Source: Schoenoplectus triqueter
Taxonomy: Eukaryota > Streptophyta > Magnoliopsida > Poales > Cyperaceae
Length of the DNA stretch: 32,110 nt
Assembly: GCA_964058805.1 (NCBI GenBank)
Contig: CAXKVV010000867.1
Coordinates: 1-32,110 of the forward strand
Direction: 5' to 3'
Part shown: positions 22,190 to 32,110 of the stretch, in pieces
Position numbering within the stretch: position 1 is the first letter of the stretch
How the letters are laid out: every line of letters starts with the position of its first letter
Translations under genes and position numbers: made by a program
Notes under the pieces: generated by a model
Told to the model about the DNA's origin: nothing
Databases searched by the model: none
Seen by the model: the letters and a program-made list of their open reading frames with translations, nothing else

Positions 22190-23581
22190 ATTCTATATTA
22201 TGAAGTTTCACAATTCCAGTCATGAACTCGGAATGATTCATAAATTCAATAATACTCAAGGAAACAAAATATCGTTTAAATATCCAATTCATGAACAAAG
22301 CTTTATATAACAAATTTATCGTATTATTGACTTCAAGATTATTACAAACTAACACTTCGACCTCATGGTTTGATATCATATGATATATTGACATAAAGCA
22401 GGAAATTATTATTTTCTTACATTGATTGAATAAATATGACGAATATTATCTTTGAATTTTATAATTATTTGATCAACATCTTGTGTTTTAATACCCGCCT
22501 TAACGGTAAGATGAAGAATATGATAACCACATTTTTGATGAAATATTTTTTCATCTATTATCAAATGAAATTGAAAAAAAAATTCTAAATCCCTTTTTAA
22601 GATGTACTCTTGTAAAACATTTATAATATATTATTAAATGATTTGTGCAATGTGTGAAAAATTCATGGTACAAAAACTTAGGACTTTTTTTGTAATAATA
22701 AATTATCATCAATATAATGTGCAGTAATACAAGAGTAATCAAGATCATGTTTACCAGCAGTCCAAATATCTGAGATAATGAAAACTTTATAGTTGATATA
22801 TCCAAATATTACTAATAATTCAGTCTTACGTTCACAATATTGTATTTTTTTTATCTCATTAACCATTTTTCTATGGTGGAATCTTTTATACAATGGTTAG
22901 ACACACATCCGTATAACCAACCGAGTAAAACTTAAATAATCACCTATAAATATCAGTTGTTCTTTATGTGTAATATACCAGACAAACTCACTTAACATTT
23001 TTTTCATCATATCTTTGGTGGGTTCTACTACCATCCGAGTTTATTACACTTTGGACAAAATGATTGTCTACATATCTTTTGAGCCAATATTTATCAACAT
23101 ATTTTCTAAATCTACTTAGACTGTTTGGTATAATATATCGGTAATTTATCTTATAATTTTTAATCTTGTACTTCACACTGATTAAGACACCGCTCACATC
23201 CTTAGTCATTTCATAAAAACGCCGTCAAGGTGCATCATAGGTTTGGATAAGTGACCTCTTCCTCTTTTCCGTGGATTCAGCTTCCATTGGTGAAGGCAGT
23301 ACATTTAGGTTTTGAGTTTCTACCAAAGAGAAGGACGGTGTTGGAACATGTGATAGAGGTTCTTCGATTATTTCACATTGAGTAAATATTTGTTGAGATT
23401 GAGGTTAATATTGATAGTTAAAATCTTATGGTAGGTAAGTTCTTTGAGGGTGGAGTGGGAGGTTATCATGTCGATGATAGACCGGTTCAAAATTATTTGC
23501 ATTAGAGTCTGAAAAATAATCTTTACCAAAAATCTCCGCACTAAATGGATGAAGAAAATCATCAACAAGAGAATTTGTCAT
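22190..23581 (-). pseudogene. Broken hAT-superfamily transposase
   Basis: From an ATG at 23581 the minus strand can be followed through several stops and frameshifts. A degraded BED-like region lies near 23200-23080 (VKYKIKNYK, with expected zinc Cys changed). The RNase H-like part reads SDIWTAGKHDLDYSCITAHY then IDDNLLLQKK near 22760-22690. Then come a part resembling the hAT mid-region and IFHQKCGYHILHLTVKAG near 22540-22490. The C-terminal dimerisation region is absent: coding similarity stops near the edge of repeat copy 2. Confidence 0.75.
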
Positions 23582-23582
23582 T

Positions 23583-24240
23583 TATATAAAAAAGGATAAA
23601 AAATTATAAATAAATAAAAAATAAATTTAACATAATATAAATGATTTAAAACAAAAAATAAATTAAAACTATAAATAAGTAAAAACTATTTTAATATAAT
23701 ATAAATGAATTAAAACTATAAATAAAATAAAATTATAAATAAATAAATTTAACATAATGTAAATGAATTAAAACTATAAATAAAAATAAATTTAACATTC
23801 TAATATCCTAACAATAAAAATAAATGTAAATGAATTAAAACTATAAATAAAAAATAATTTAAAATAATATAAATGAATTAAAACTACTAATAAAATAAAA
23901 CTATAAATAAATAAAAAGTAAATTTAACATAATGTAAATGAAATGAAACTACAAATAAAATAAAACTACAAATAAATAAATAAAGGAATTTAACATAATA
24001 TAAATAAATTTAAACTACAAATAAATGAAAAATTAAATTTAACATTCTAATATTATAAAAAATAAAAATAAATAAAAATAAATAAAAACTATATATAAAA
24101 TATAACTATAAATAAAAATGAATTTAACATGCTAATATTCTAACAATAAATATAAATCAAACTAAATTATAACTATAAACAAAAAGTAAATTTAATATTT
24201 TTCTACATATTATAAACTATAATTAATTAAAAACAAAAAA
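23583..24240. repeat. AT-rich minisatellite upstream of the hAT remnant
   Basis: Irregular tandem units built from AAAACTATAAATAAA, AATTTAACATAAT and ATAAATGAATT repeat about 12-15 times. Confidence 0.8.
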
Positions 24241-25030
24241 GTAACGTCCAATGTTTCAAATATTATCGGAATCGGAATACGGTATTGCGGGAAGTGGTAT
24301 ATGGCAAATTTGGCAACAATTTTACTTCTTGTCCAATTAAAAATAAATAATAATACTAGAACTAATTTATTTATATTTTTAATTGAATAATATACTAGAA
24401 CTATTTTTTTATATTTTCTGAATAAAATTATGAAAAATTGAGAATGAGAACTTAAAAAGAGAGAGAAAGATTGAATGTTTGGTGTGATTTTGGATTAAAA
24501 TGAAGGGGAAGGGTATTTATAGATATTAATTTATAATTTATAATTTTTTAGATTTGTTTGATATTTGTTTGATTTTTTGATTAAATTTGAATTAAAGTAA
24601 AATTGATTTGAAACAAGTTGGTTTGATTTGTAATAAAATGGGTTTGATTTGAAATAAAACTCCATAATTCGGTTTGGGTTTTCGGGTCCAGTATCACACC
24701 CGTTTAGGTATCACGGGTTGGTCCGGGTTTCACGGGTCACTCGTCCGGCTTTCACGGGTTTACCCGCCCGAGTAAAGGTAGAGGGTCTGGGCAGGTCGGG
24801 TGAGAGCGGGTATTGAGTGAGAGCTGGACGGATGAGAGCGGATAAGGGGTAAGAGAGGGATGGGTATGATGGTTCCATTTTTAAAAATTTGAGGCCTGTC
24901 TTTGCTAGGATCAAACTTTTAGTGGGTCCGGATCTATCCACTGATCTAGCACGGGACGGGGCAGAACGAGTGACGGACACAGATTTGCACAGAACCGGTC
25001 TACTCGTTCGGATATTTTCAAATCTCTAAC
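24241..25030 (-). mobile_element. Probable 5' subterminal region of the hAT element
   Basis: Includes a GC-rich block of CACGGGT/CGGGT words (24680-24990), as seen near hAT ends. A possible terminal TTAGAGATTTGAAAATATCC reads on the minus strand from about 25030. The matching far end is not found, so the boundary is tentative. Confidence 0.4.
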
Positions 25031-25254
25031 ATAAACAAAGGTTTATTTCCAATTGGCACAAGTTTCCAAAGCAGACACATCAGTACGAATAAATCATGTT
25101 GTTAGAATAATTCAAGCAAAGATTGACTTTAAGAAATAACTGTAATTAATACTAATCCAAAATTCTCAATAATAATTGAAGGATAGTGTAGAATTTGTCA
25201 TTAATGTCTCTGCTTCAGAGGAAAACAAAAATTAAGAGAATAACAAGGAGCTCC

Positions 25255-25536
25255 GCAAGGGCGGAGCCGGCCTCCATGATAGGAGAGTTAAAAAGCATTT
25301 CAAAAATATAATATAATAATTATTTTAAAAGTTAAGTATATTATATAATTTTTTATAATGAAAGTATATTTTTAGAGATATATTTTTAAACATATTTCTT
25401 GAGTAGGACATATTTTTATAATTTTTTTTTGTTAAAATTAAGTATATTTTTGATTTTTTTTTTCAAATCACAGTTTATTTTTATTTTTTTTTAATTCAGA
25501 GACTCAGTGCCCCTGCCCAAACGTGGCTCTGTCACT
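25255..25536 (+). mobile_element. hAT-like MITE with CAGTGGCGGAGCC-type ends, 282 bp
   Basis: Flanked by GGAGCTCC at 25247-25254 and 25537-25544. The left end reads GCAAGGGCGGAGCCGG; the right end reversed reads AGTGACAGAGCCACG. The middle is T-rich. No coding capacity. Confidence 0.75.
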
Positions 25537-25589
25537 GGAGCTCCCATACCGTGGGTTTCAAAAGACACAGTAGAGAACCCATTCGCCTT

Positions 25590-25635
25590 CCTACGACTTC
25601 TCCTCCTTCTCCTCCTTCTCTTCCTCCTCTTTTTT
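25590..25635 (+). repeat. CTCCTTCTCCTC simple repeat
   Basis: A (CTC/CTT)n tract followed by a T-run. It creates a leucine-rich open frame in one phase that I do not accept as a gene. Confidence 0.7.
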
Positions 25636-25923
25636 TTTTTAATACTGCCCCTTCATATATTTCTTGAAGAGAAAAGAACGGTTGACTGCCTACTGGGAGG
25701 GAGGAAGATTGAAGGGAAAAAGAATGAGAGAATTTGCTTGCAAGTGAGAGATGCATGGCCAAAGCTCTGAACTGAGAGACATTAATTTCAATTTCAATTT
25801 CAATCTTGAAACTTGAATTGGATGATTTTGGGCTGGTTCGGAATTGGATGGACTCCGATTTGACATGAAGGCTATAACTTAAATCCGGTTGTTCACCTCA
25901 AATAAATTTTAAGACAAATATTA

Positions 25924-26324
25924 TAGTGTCAATAGTCCGATCATTATTATTTTATTATTTTTTTGATTCGATCCGATTAAATCTGTTTACAATCAAGTCA
26001 ACATTTTTTTGACCCGACCGATCCAAACAGATCATGGGGTCGATCCACATGATTCAAATAAAATAATTAAATATGTACTAATTATTTTTATATATTTTTA
26101 TATAATTTAATATTAATTAGTATATAATTAATCTCAATTTAAGTTTTAATTATCATTAAATTATAAAATAAATAAAAAATATAATTAAATGGGTTGAGTC
26201 GACCTATACCTTACTCGACAGATCAAAAAATCTTAACTTGTATCTGACTCATTTATTCTCAGATCACAAAGAATCGGGTCGGATCAGGTTGATCATCGGG
26301 ACAAATAAAGTTTTGATTCCCCTA
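25924..26324 (+). mobile_element. Degenerate GGGTGTCAAT-family MITE, copy 3
   Basis: Left end TAGTGTCAATAGTCCGATC, internal GATTCGATCCGATTAAATC and GGATCAGGTTGATCA blocks, right end ATTCCCCTA, all as in 4407-4833. A possible 8-bp duplication GACAAATA occurs at 25913-25920 and 26300-26307, which would place the right end 25 bp earlier. Confidence 0.55.
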
Positions 26325-26329
26325 GACTA

Positions 26330-26755
26330 GTTTGATTGATTACATAAAAAATCTAAAATTGGGATTAATTTCATCTCATTAAATTTTTTTGTGATCTAGT
26401 CTTATTAATTTTACATTTTGACCGTGAGTAAATAGAAAAAAAAGTACATCAAATTCTTTTGTCCCAAACTTGAGAAAAGAATTTGCAAATTTCTCGTGTT
26501 TAATTATGCCCTTTATCTAACATGAGTTCGAACGAACACTAGTACTATACCCATTTTGAATTGAGATATTATATATAATTCGATAGCGCCCAATATTTTT
26601 TTCAATGAAGTTTTATCATATTGTATCTTTTTGCTTTCGATCCTTCTTTTTCATTTTTTAAGCAACTTATCAGTGACTGTCGGTTTTAGATATAGGATAA
26701 AGAGAAAGAAGGACAGAATTCTTTATCAAATATTTTTTTCTGCTAAGACATTTGA
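26330..26755. other. AT-rich intergenic DNA, no gene
   Basis: No coding frame or repeat structure recognised. Confidence 0.35.
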
Positions 26756-26759
26756 TCAT

Positions 26760-27275
26760 GACACACAGGACATAGTACACCTTTATTTCCTTTGAATATT
26801 CTAGTCCATATGACTGGCTTTAAAGTGTTAAAGCCTCTTGCTTGATCGTACAGAACATATGTAATATTTAACGGATAAAACTTATAAGTTGCTCCGTTAA
26901 TCTTCGTGCGGAAGCGGTTCTGACCAATACAGCACTATCACTGGTTCTACAAGAAATCACGAGCCGAAGCCGGAAGCCTTGCGGTTTCCACAACCTAAAT
27001 TCTTCAAGTCTTAACAGAGTATCTTTTCTCTTTCTCTCTCTTTGATAATAGTGACAGATTCGTTTTTCTGATGATCTGTGAGAGAGAGTATACTAGTGTA
27101 TATTTATAAGCCAACGCATCTGCTCAATACACTTGTTCAATGCACCTCTCCAGTGCACCTGTTCAATGCACCTTTCCAGTGCATCTGTTCATTCTTATAA
27201 CGGGTTGGGTTTGGATTCGGGTTTCCCATAATGGGCGTACTGATAATTAAATCCAACAACATAATTCTACTCCAA
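26760..27275 (-). repeat. LTR-like fragment with TATA box (minus strand)
   Basis: On the minus strand a TATAAATATAC box (about 27114-27104) is followed by a CTCTCTCTCACAGATCATCA leader, a CTTTCTCTC-like region and GAACCGCTTCCGCACGAAG. This is the promoter-then-leader layout common in copia LTRs. No LTR ends were found. Confidence 0.35.
27121..27190 (+). repeat. Two 26-bp tandem units (TTCAATGCACCT / CCAGTGCA)
   Basis: TTCAATGCACCTCTCCAG followed by TGCACCTG is repeated with one or two changes, and each unit is itself built of two ~13-bp halves. It lies just upstream of the TATA box of the LTR-like fragment. Confidence 0.8.
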
Positions 27276-27279
27276 ATAT

Positions 27280-27600
27280 ATATTGGTGGCTGAATTGGGT
27301 ACATCCTTCGCAATCTTATTGATCCTTTATATAGGATTTGAACTCAGTTTGAATTCTAATGTGATTCAATCTGATTTTTTAAAAAAATTAAACTAATTTG
27401 ATCCGATTTGAATTTGATCTGATCTGAACTCGACCCGATCCGATGTCAAATGACCTACAATCCAATCAAAATCTATTAAAGATCTGAAAAACATAATATG
27501 TAAATTAACCTGATCCGACCCAATTTCTTTCAAAAGATCAAACTAACTCGATCCACTCAACCCGAACCCGACACGCCTGATTGTCGCCTCTAATATAGGA
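27280..27600 (+). mobile_element. Very degenerate GGGTGTCAAT-family element, copy 4
   Basis: Repeated GATCCGATTTGAAT, GACCCGATCCGATG and ACCCGAACCCGACA words, with a right end GATTGTCGCCTCTAATA similar to the family end. Boundaries are uncertain. Confidence 0.35.
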
Positions 27601-27713
27601 CCACAAAACCTTGGATTCTGGTTCATGAAGAGGAACAAATTCAGCCATAAAATTTTTTATCAAATATTCTATATTTTGTTTCCTAATTAATTTATGTTGG
27701 AGGATATATATAA

Positions 27714-28086
27714 GGGTGCGGATCACATTGTCTATTTTGATAATTTTGAAAATGGACTCTTAAATAAACATAAAAAAATTCATAAAAATAGAAAAAAATA
27801 ATAGACATGTTCTTCAATTTATAGGTTGATAGTCATTCAAATTTTATGTAATTTTATTATCGTTTGATATTTCATTAAAGACCATTTTATTGGAACCATT
27901 GTAAATTGTATAAAATTTAATAGTCCTTGATGAAATACCAAACGATAATGAAATTATATGAAATTTGAATAAACATCAATCTATATGTAGAATAGTATAT
28001 TTATAAAAAAAAATTCCATTTGTAATTATTTTATATTTATTTAAGAGTTAATTATCAAAATTATCAAAATAAAGTGATTCTCACCC
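27714..28086. mobile_element. 373-bp palindromic MITE with 9-bp target duplication (Mutator-like)
   Basis: Flanked by TATATATAA at 27705-27713 and 28087-28095. The left end GGGTGCGGATCAC pairs with the right end reversed GGGTGAGAATCAC. Almost the whole element folds on itself: TCTATTTTGATAATTTTGA near 27731 pairs with the inverted copy near 28070, and ATTATCGTTTG near 27858 with CAAACGATAAT near 27940. A 9-bp duplication is the Mutator hallmark, though TA-rich here. Confidence 0.8.
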
Positions 28087-28164
28087 TATATATAAACCAA
28101 GGATAGTCTTCTCCATATACGTTCTTTTGTTTGTTGTTTGTTGATAGTTCAAACATAGCCATTA

Positions 28165-28255
28165 ATTTGATAAATAAATCAATGACCCATATTAACGTTA
28201 ATAAATAAACCAATGCCCACAGAAGTCGGGGTCAAAATTGGTAGGTGATGCCTTC
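28165..28255 (+). repeat. Direct duplicate, copy 1 (AAATCAATG-CCATATTAAC)
   Basis: Contains two sub-units of AAAT(C/A)AATG-CCCATATTAACG type, then a CAAAATTGGTAGGTGAT block. It aligns with 29108-29200. Confidence 0.55.
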
Positions 28256-28259
28256 TTTC

Positions 28260-29105
28260 CTACGTACGGTGAAAGACGTATCAAAAGTGGTAGGTGATAT
28301 TGCAATTCCTATAATAAAGCGGTTGTAAAAAATTGGAGTCGACCGTGGGGACAGCTTGAATCGGCGTGCCCTTTTTACCCCAAAAGCTCCTGAGATTGAT
28401 AAAACCTACAGCTGATTAGCAGGGAATATGTGGGGGCGTTAATAGACAATTGCTCAAACTTCTACTGAACCCAAAACGGTGAATCACACTGCCCACCACT
28501 GCATACCACTCGGGTGTAACAAGGGTCTCAAAAATCGAAAGGATCGGATTTAAAAAAAGTCTTTAAAAAATCAGATTGAAAGATATTTTTTTAAGGAATG
28601 AATTCAGTATTTAAAAAGTCTTGTCTTTATTAGATCTTTCAGGTCTTAATGGACAGATAAGAGACTAATAAGAATCGAAATTGATTTTTTTTTTATAAAT
28701 ATAACTAAAATACAATATAAAATACTAAAAAAATAAAATTTATACCTATAAATATAGAAAAGTAATATTTTTTATAAAAAAATATTTTTTTTATATTTAT
28801 AAATACAATTAGAATATAAGGATTTAAAAATTATCGAGTTTGAAAAGAAATTGAGGATTTGATAAGGGCCGAATTGAAATAAATTCAAATCTCTAGAGTT
28901 AGATTCGGCAATTTTCAAACTCGAACTTTGTAAGGGAGAAAGGCCGGGCCGGATTGAATGGGCTGAATAAAAAATGAATTTCTCAGCAAACCAGTTGGGC
29001 CGAATTTAAGAGGTCAATCTTTATAGACTACGTCTACCGGAGGTGATGGCCTTTTGCTAACTATTAAGGCACGCATATCAGATTTCATCGAAGGAAATTC
29101 ACATT
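28260..29105. other. Intergenic DNA 3' of the FT-like gene, no gene
   Basis: A GC-richer stretch at 28330-28510, then AT-rich DNA with GGGCCGGGCCGGATTGAATG near 28943. No coding frame or clear element. Confidence 0.35.
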
Positions 29106-29107
29106 TT

Positions 29108-29200
29108 CCCTATACTGTAAATCAATGGACCATATATTAACATTGATAAACAAATCAATGAACCATATTAACCACTAGTAGCAAAATTGTTGATGATAAT
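29108..29200 (+). repeat. Direct duplicate, copy 2
   Basis: AATCAATGGACCATATATTAAC then AATCAATGAACCATATTAAC, then CAAAATTGTTGATGAT, aligned in order with 28165-28255. Confidence 0.55.
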
Positions 29201-29323
29201 GTAGCAGACTATTCATATCAGTTTTCTTTTCAGTACATGAATTAGAACAAGGACTCAACGGAGAAGATGCGCACATCTTCAGTATTCACTATTCAGTAGT
29301 TAATATTGGCAATCAGCCAGGCA

Positions 29324-29474
29324 ACTTTAATTTTTCGCATTAATCCTTTTGTTAACTTAAATTTTTCGCTCACAGGTTGTGAGTTTTGTAATTTTATTTA
29401 TTTATAATATTATAACCATCTCTTATAAATAATAAAAGTTATGGGGGGCTTGACCCTATCTTTTTCTCAAAAAA
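29324..29474 (+). mobile_element. 151-bp retroposed insertion (SINE-like or truncated LINE), with 22-bp target duplication
   Basis: A perfect 22-bp direct repeat starting AATATTGGCAATCAGCC occurs at 29302-29323 and 29475-29496. The insert ends in CTCAAAAAA. The site reads TT|AA, the preference of LINE endonucleases. I see no clear Pol III A or B box, so a truncated LINE or retroposed transcript is as likely as a SINE. It sits 137 bp past the FT-like stop codon, A-tail on the plus strand, antisense to that gene. Confidence 0.85.
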
Positions 29475-29531
29475 AATATTGGCAATCAGCCAGGCAGTAC
29501 ATAACCGACATACATAACTAGCTGCCTCAAA

Positions 29532-29537
29532 TTTATT
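29532..29537 (-). terminator. Candidate polyadenylation signal of the FT-like gene
   Basis: AATAAA on the minus strand about 75 bases past the stop codon. It lies between the stop and the retroposed insertion at 29324-29474. Confidence 0.4.
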
Positions 29538-29610
29538 ACTTATTCTTTCTAGTGCAACCCACATGCATAATTAATTGTGCAGTTATATAAGGCCACATAA
29601 GAATGTATAG

Positions 29611-31370
29611 TCAGACTATTAATCGCCGGCCACCCGACCCAGCCTCCCTCTGGCAGTTGAAATACATGGCGGCCACAATATCGAGGTGGAACTGTCGTGC
29701 GAAGCTCCTGCAGTTGAAGTTGTGGCGCATGTCAGGCGGGAAAACTGTTGCACGACCGAGTTGTCGGAACAGCACAAAAACCATGCGATGGATTCCAGAC
29801 CTTGGCTCCGGCCTCTCATAGAATATCACCTCTTGGCCTGCATTAGTTACATCCATACAAATTAAAATTAGTGAATGCACTCCATAATTAAATTATACGT
29901 ATCTCTCCCGCGCATTACTTTGGAAAAGAGTGTGCCAAATAATTAAAATTAATGCATGCATGCTTCTAAAATAAACAAAAATATAGAAAAACGAAGGGCC
30001 GATATGTGTTTCAGCTTCCAAATAAATATATATTTTTTTAAATAAACAGTCAAGATTCCCAAACTATCACTCCTCTTTTTTTTCCCTTCTGAATTAACAA
30101 TTTCTGGTCTTCGCGATTTTTTTTTAAAAAAAAATCATGCATGATTCCCAATGGACATTTGAGATTGTGTCAAAAGGTTTTTAGCGGAAAAAACATGGGA
30201 GTGGAGATGTGAATTCGAATGCGCTCACATGCTTCGGAAAACAATTTAAGAAAATCGTAAATTTAAATATGTAGTAGCATTCCTTGAAAAATGTTGAAAT
30301 ATTTGACATACCGAAGGATACATCTGTGCTTCCCGGAATGTCAGTCACCATCCTATAATAAAAGGAAATCAAGGCAGTTCATCAAGTACGTACGTACGTA
30401 CGTGTGTGTGCAATATCTGCCCTTAATGTGCAACAAAACAAGTTAAATATTTTCCATTTCATGCATGCATGGACTATTAATTATTATCTGAAATTATTTC
30501 ATACATGATGCAAGTGCCCTGATCATCTTTCTAGTACCATTGCACCAGTAGGGGGTGTAGGATTTTAATCAGGAGATAATTATCGGATTATAATAGTTTA
30601 TCGGATTTAAATTTATTAACTAATAGGATAATAAATAAAAATATAATAATTTAATATATATTATTAACTAATAAAAAATTATCAAAATAATATTCTACAT
30701 ATTAAAAATAACAACAAAATAAAATTCAAAATAATAAATAATCAAGTCGATGAAGAAAGATTTCCTCTAAAGAACTTCATATTTAATTTGAAATCTTTGT
30801 ATAATTATTTCATTATGCATGATATTAAATATTTTTCCCAATAAAATAAATAAACAATTTAGGAAGCCTTGGATCCACATACATCTGTCCTTGTGCACCA
30901 GTAAATCCAAATTAATTTAAAGGAATGATTAAACGAGATTGTTAGGCTCACCAATGCAAGTACTCTCTGAGATTTGGGTTACTTGGGCTGGGTGCATCTG
31001 GATCCACCAATACCTTTAAAAATAAAGCGAAAGGTTAGAAAAAAAAAACTTTAGAAACAATGTTATGCGACATTTAGTTTATGTTCATTTTGAATATGTA
31101 TTTTGTCCAAACACTTAATAAATAGTGATGGATTTCTCTATATACACATTACACACATGTAATATATATAAGATAGCTCACAAGTGTGAAGAAAACTCGG
31201 AGGTCGTTGCCACCGATCTCAATCTTCGGGCGGTTCACAACTGCAGAGGTTCGTAGTTCAGCACCGTTAAGCATCAACCGATTTGTATAGATCACGCGAA
31301 TCGGAACTGATTGTCTGAAGGGGTCCAACACATCCCTAATTACATGTGCCAAAACCAAAGGATCCGACAT
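29611..31370 (-). CDS. FTL: FT-like florigen (PEBP family), ZCN7/ZCN8-type clade, 4 exons
   Basis: Exons 31370-31182 (189 bp), 31013-30952 (62), 30352-30312 (41) and 29837-29611 (227) join to 172 codons plus stop. The 62- and 41-bp internal exons and the TG|G split of the LHW tryptophan are classic for FT/TFL1 genes. Motifs: DPDAP at 67-71, REYLHW at 79-84, GIHR at 112-115, FRQLGR at 121-126, ending in GGRRLIV. Tyr81 sits at the position of FT Tyr85 (TFL1 has His), so this is the florigen side of the family. The external loop (segment B) reads [10 protein letters not shown] at 130-139 instead of FT's YAPGWRQNFN. Very similar loops occur, as I recall, in maize ZCN8 and its relatives. The family role is a mobile protein that binds FD-type bZIPs and 14-3-3 proteins to trigger flowering; for this gene that is inferred. 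All parts look intact. Confidence 0.95.
30386..30411 (+). repeat. (TACG)n/(GT)n microsatellite in intron 2 of the FT-like gene
   Basis: About four TACG units run straight into about four GT units, inside the 599-bp second intron. Confidence 0.8.
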
Positions 31371-31468
31371 TGCGGCGAACTATCGTTGTTAACAGAGACA
31401 CCTTAAGTTAGGCTAGCTAATTAGTTCAATCTATTACAAGATAGCTTGAAACAAAGCAGGAGGAATGC

Positions 31469-31477
31469 CTACTTATA
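31469..31477 (-). promoter_or_regulatory. TATA box of the FT-like gene
   Basis: TATAAGTAG on the minus strand, about 100 bases upstream of the ATG. This predicts a 5' UTR of roughly 70 bases. Confidence 0.6.
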
Positions 31478-31479
31478 GG

Positions 31480-32110
31480 AACAGGGAATAGGGGATTGAG
31501 AAAGGTTGCTATCAGCTTTTATGTAAAAATTGAGAAATAATAAAAGAAGTAATTAACTATATATATATTCATTTCTTCGGGAACTTGTGAATATCTTGTG
31601 CTTATAGTTTGAGATGTTCATGCAAGCTAGTTTTCGAGCAAATATATGGTTAATAAATAAGAACAGGAATCGTTTATTCAAAAGTTTGAGCAACGCAGTT
31701 TTAGCTTAGCAGGAGCCACGTACCCACTTGAAAAAAATAGCGATTCAAAAGTGGCTAAACCATGTGGAAAAACCGTTCAGTTATCAATTTTTTTTATCTA
31801 GTTACGTACATACAAAAAAGGAAGATAATCCTAAAAATATATAATTTTGGTCTACAAGCAGAACATTCATATATGAATATCATGTTGAGCATTTCAAATC
31901 GATGATTTGAATTTTAAAATTGAAGAAATTGATCTATAGTACCAATCATTCCGTCATATATACAATATCATAACCTTTGGTGTATGTGTGAGAGAGTAAA
32001 GCTAGTATGAGATTAAACTCACTAAGCTCTTCAATGAGATTGACTGAAAAATATATTTTAATATTTTAAAATTTGGTTTTGTGTTGCTAAATAAAATTTT
32101 CATATCAAAA
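31480..32110 (-). promoter_or_regulatory. Upstream region of the FT-like gene
   Basis: About 630 bases upstream of the TATA box, AT-rich and without a coding frame. It is cut by the window edge. I recognise no specific regulatory element with confidence. Confidence 0.3.

Noticed and set aside
23583..24240. CRISPR-like array
   Set aside because: Units are irregular AT-rich minisatellite repeats without constant repeats and unique spacers, in a plant genome.
24711..24980. 89-codon minus-strand frame rich in Ser/Pro/Arg
   Set aside because: It lies in the CGGGT-word repeat block near the hAT end; composition explains the open frame.
25507..25770. Leucine-run open frame (87 codons)
   Set aside because: Produced by a CTC/CTT simple repeat; it resembles a membrane segment only through composition.
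29603..29821. 72-codon plus-strand frame over FT-like exon 4
   Set aside because: Antisense shadow of the conserved PEBP exon.

Overview
This window is nuclear DNA from a flowering plant, very probably a monocot. It has two intact protein-coding genes with plant-type introns, separated and invaded by decayed transposable elements in AT-rich DNA. The monocot call rests on the florigen-like gene, whose residues match the grass ZCN7/ZCN8 branch of the FT family as I recall it.

Gene 1 (minus strand, coding 13248 to 6358, 12 exons, 464 codons) is an ankyrin-repeat Raf-like kinase of the plant integrin-linked-kinase (ILK, MAPKKK C-group) family, closest to Arabidopsis AT4G18950 (BHP). All 12 exons join in frame with GT/AG borders. 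Its introns hold a 0.9-kb element with long inverted ends (intron 9), a decayed LINE reverse-transcriptase fragment in antisense (intron 7), a threefold 160-bp tandem repeat plus a G-quadruplex motif (intron 3), and a probable MITE (intron 2).

Gene 2 (minus strand, coding 31370 to 29611, 4 exons, 172 codons) is an FT/TFL1-family (PEBP) gene of florigen type. It keeps the family's classic 62-bp and 41-bp internal exons and has a TATA box about 100 bp upstream of the ATG.

Layout: 1-1806 is a 1.8-kb repeat with its own TATA box, and a second, inverted copy lies at 20259-22184. 1807-5640 holds unclassified repeat-like DNA and two hAT-type MITEs with 8-bp target duplications. 6075-13370 is the kinase gene. 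13380-17720 is repeat-derived DNA, including a possible plant-mobile-domain remnant and a second copy of a repeat also seen at 3130-3690. 17720-20240 is AT-rich DNA with a degenerate MITE and a Ty1/copia gag remnant. 22190-25030 is a broken hAT transposase gene with an AT-rich minisatellite. 25255-28086 holds several small elements, including a 373-bp palindromic MITE with a perfect 9-bp target duplication. 29324-29474 is a short A-tailed retroposed insertion with a 22-bp target duplication just downstream of the FT-like gene.

The two genes need not work together. Both families have links to light responses in model plants (photoperiodic flowering, blue-light stomatal opening), but the neighbourhood alone does not show a functional link. 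I found no tRNA, rRNA, CRISPR or prokaryotic features.
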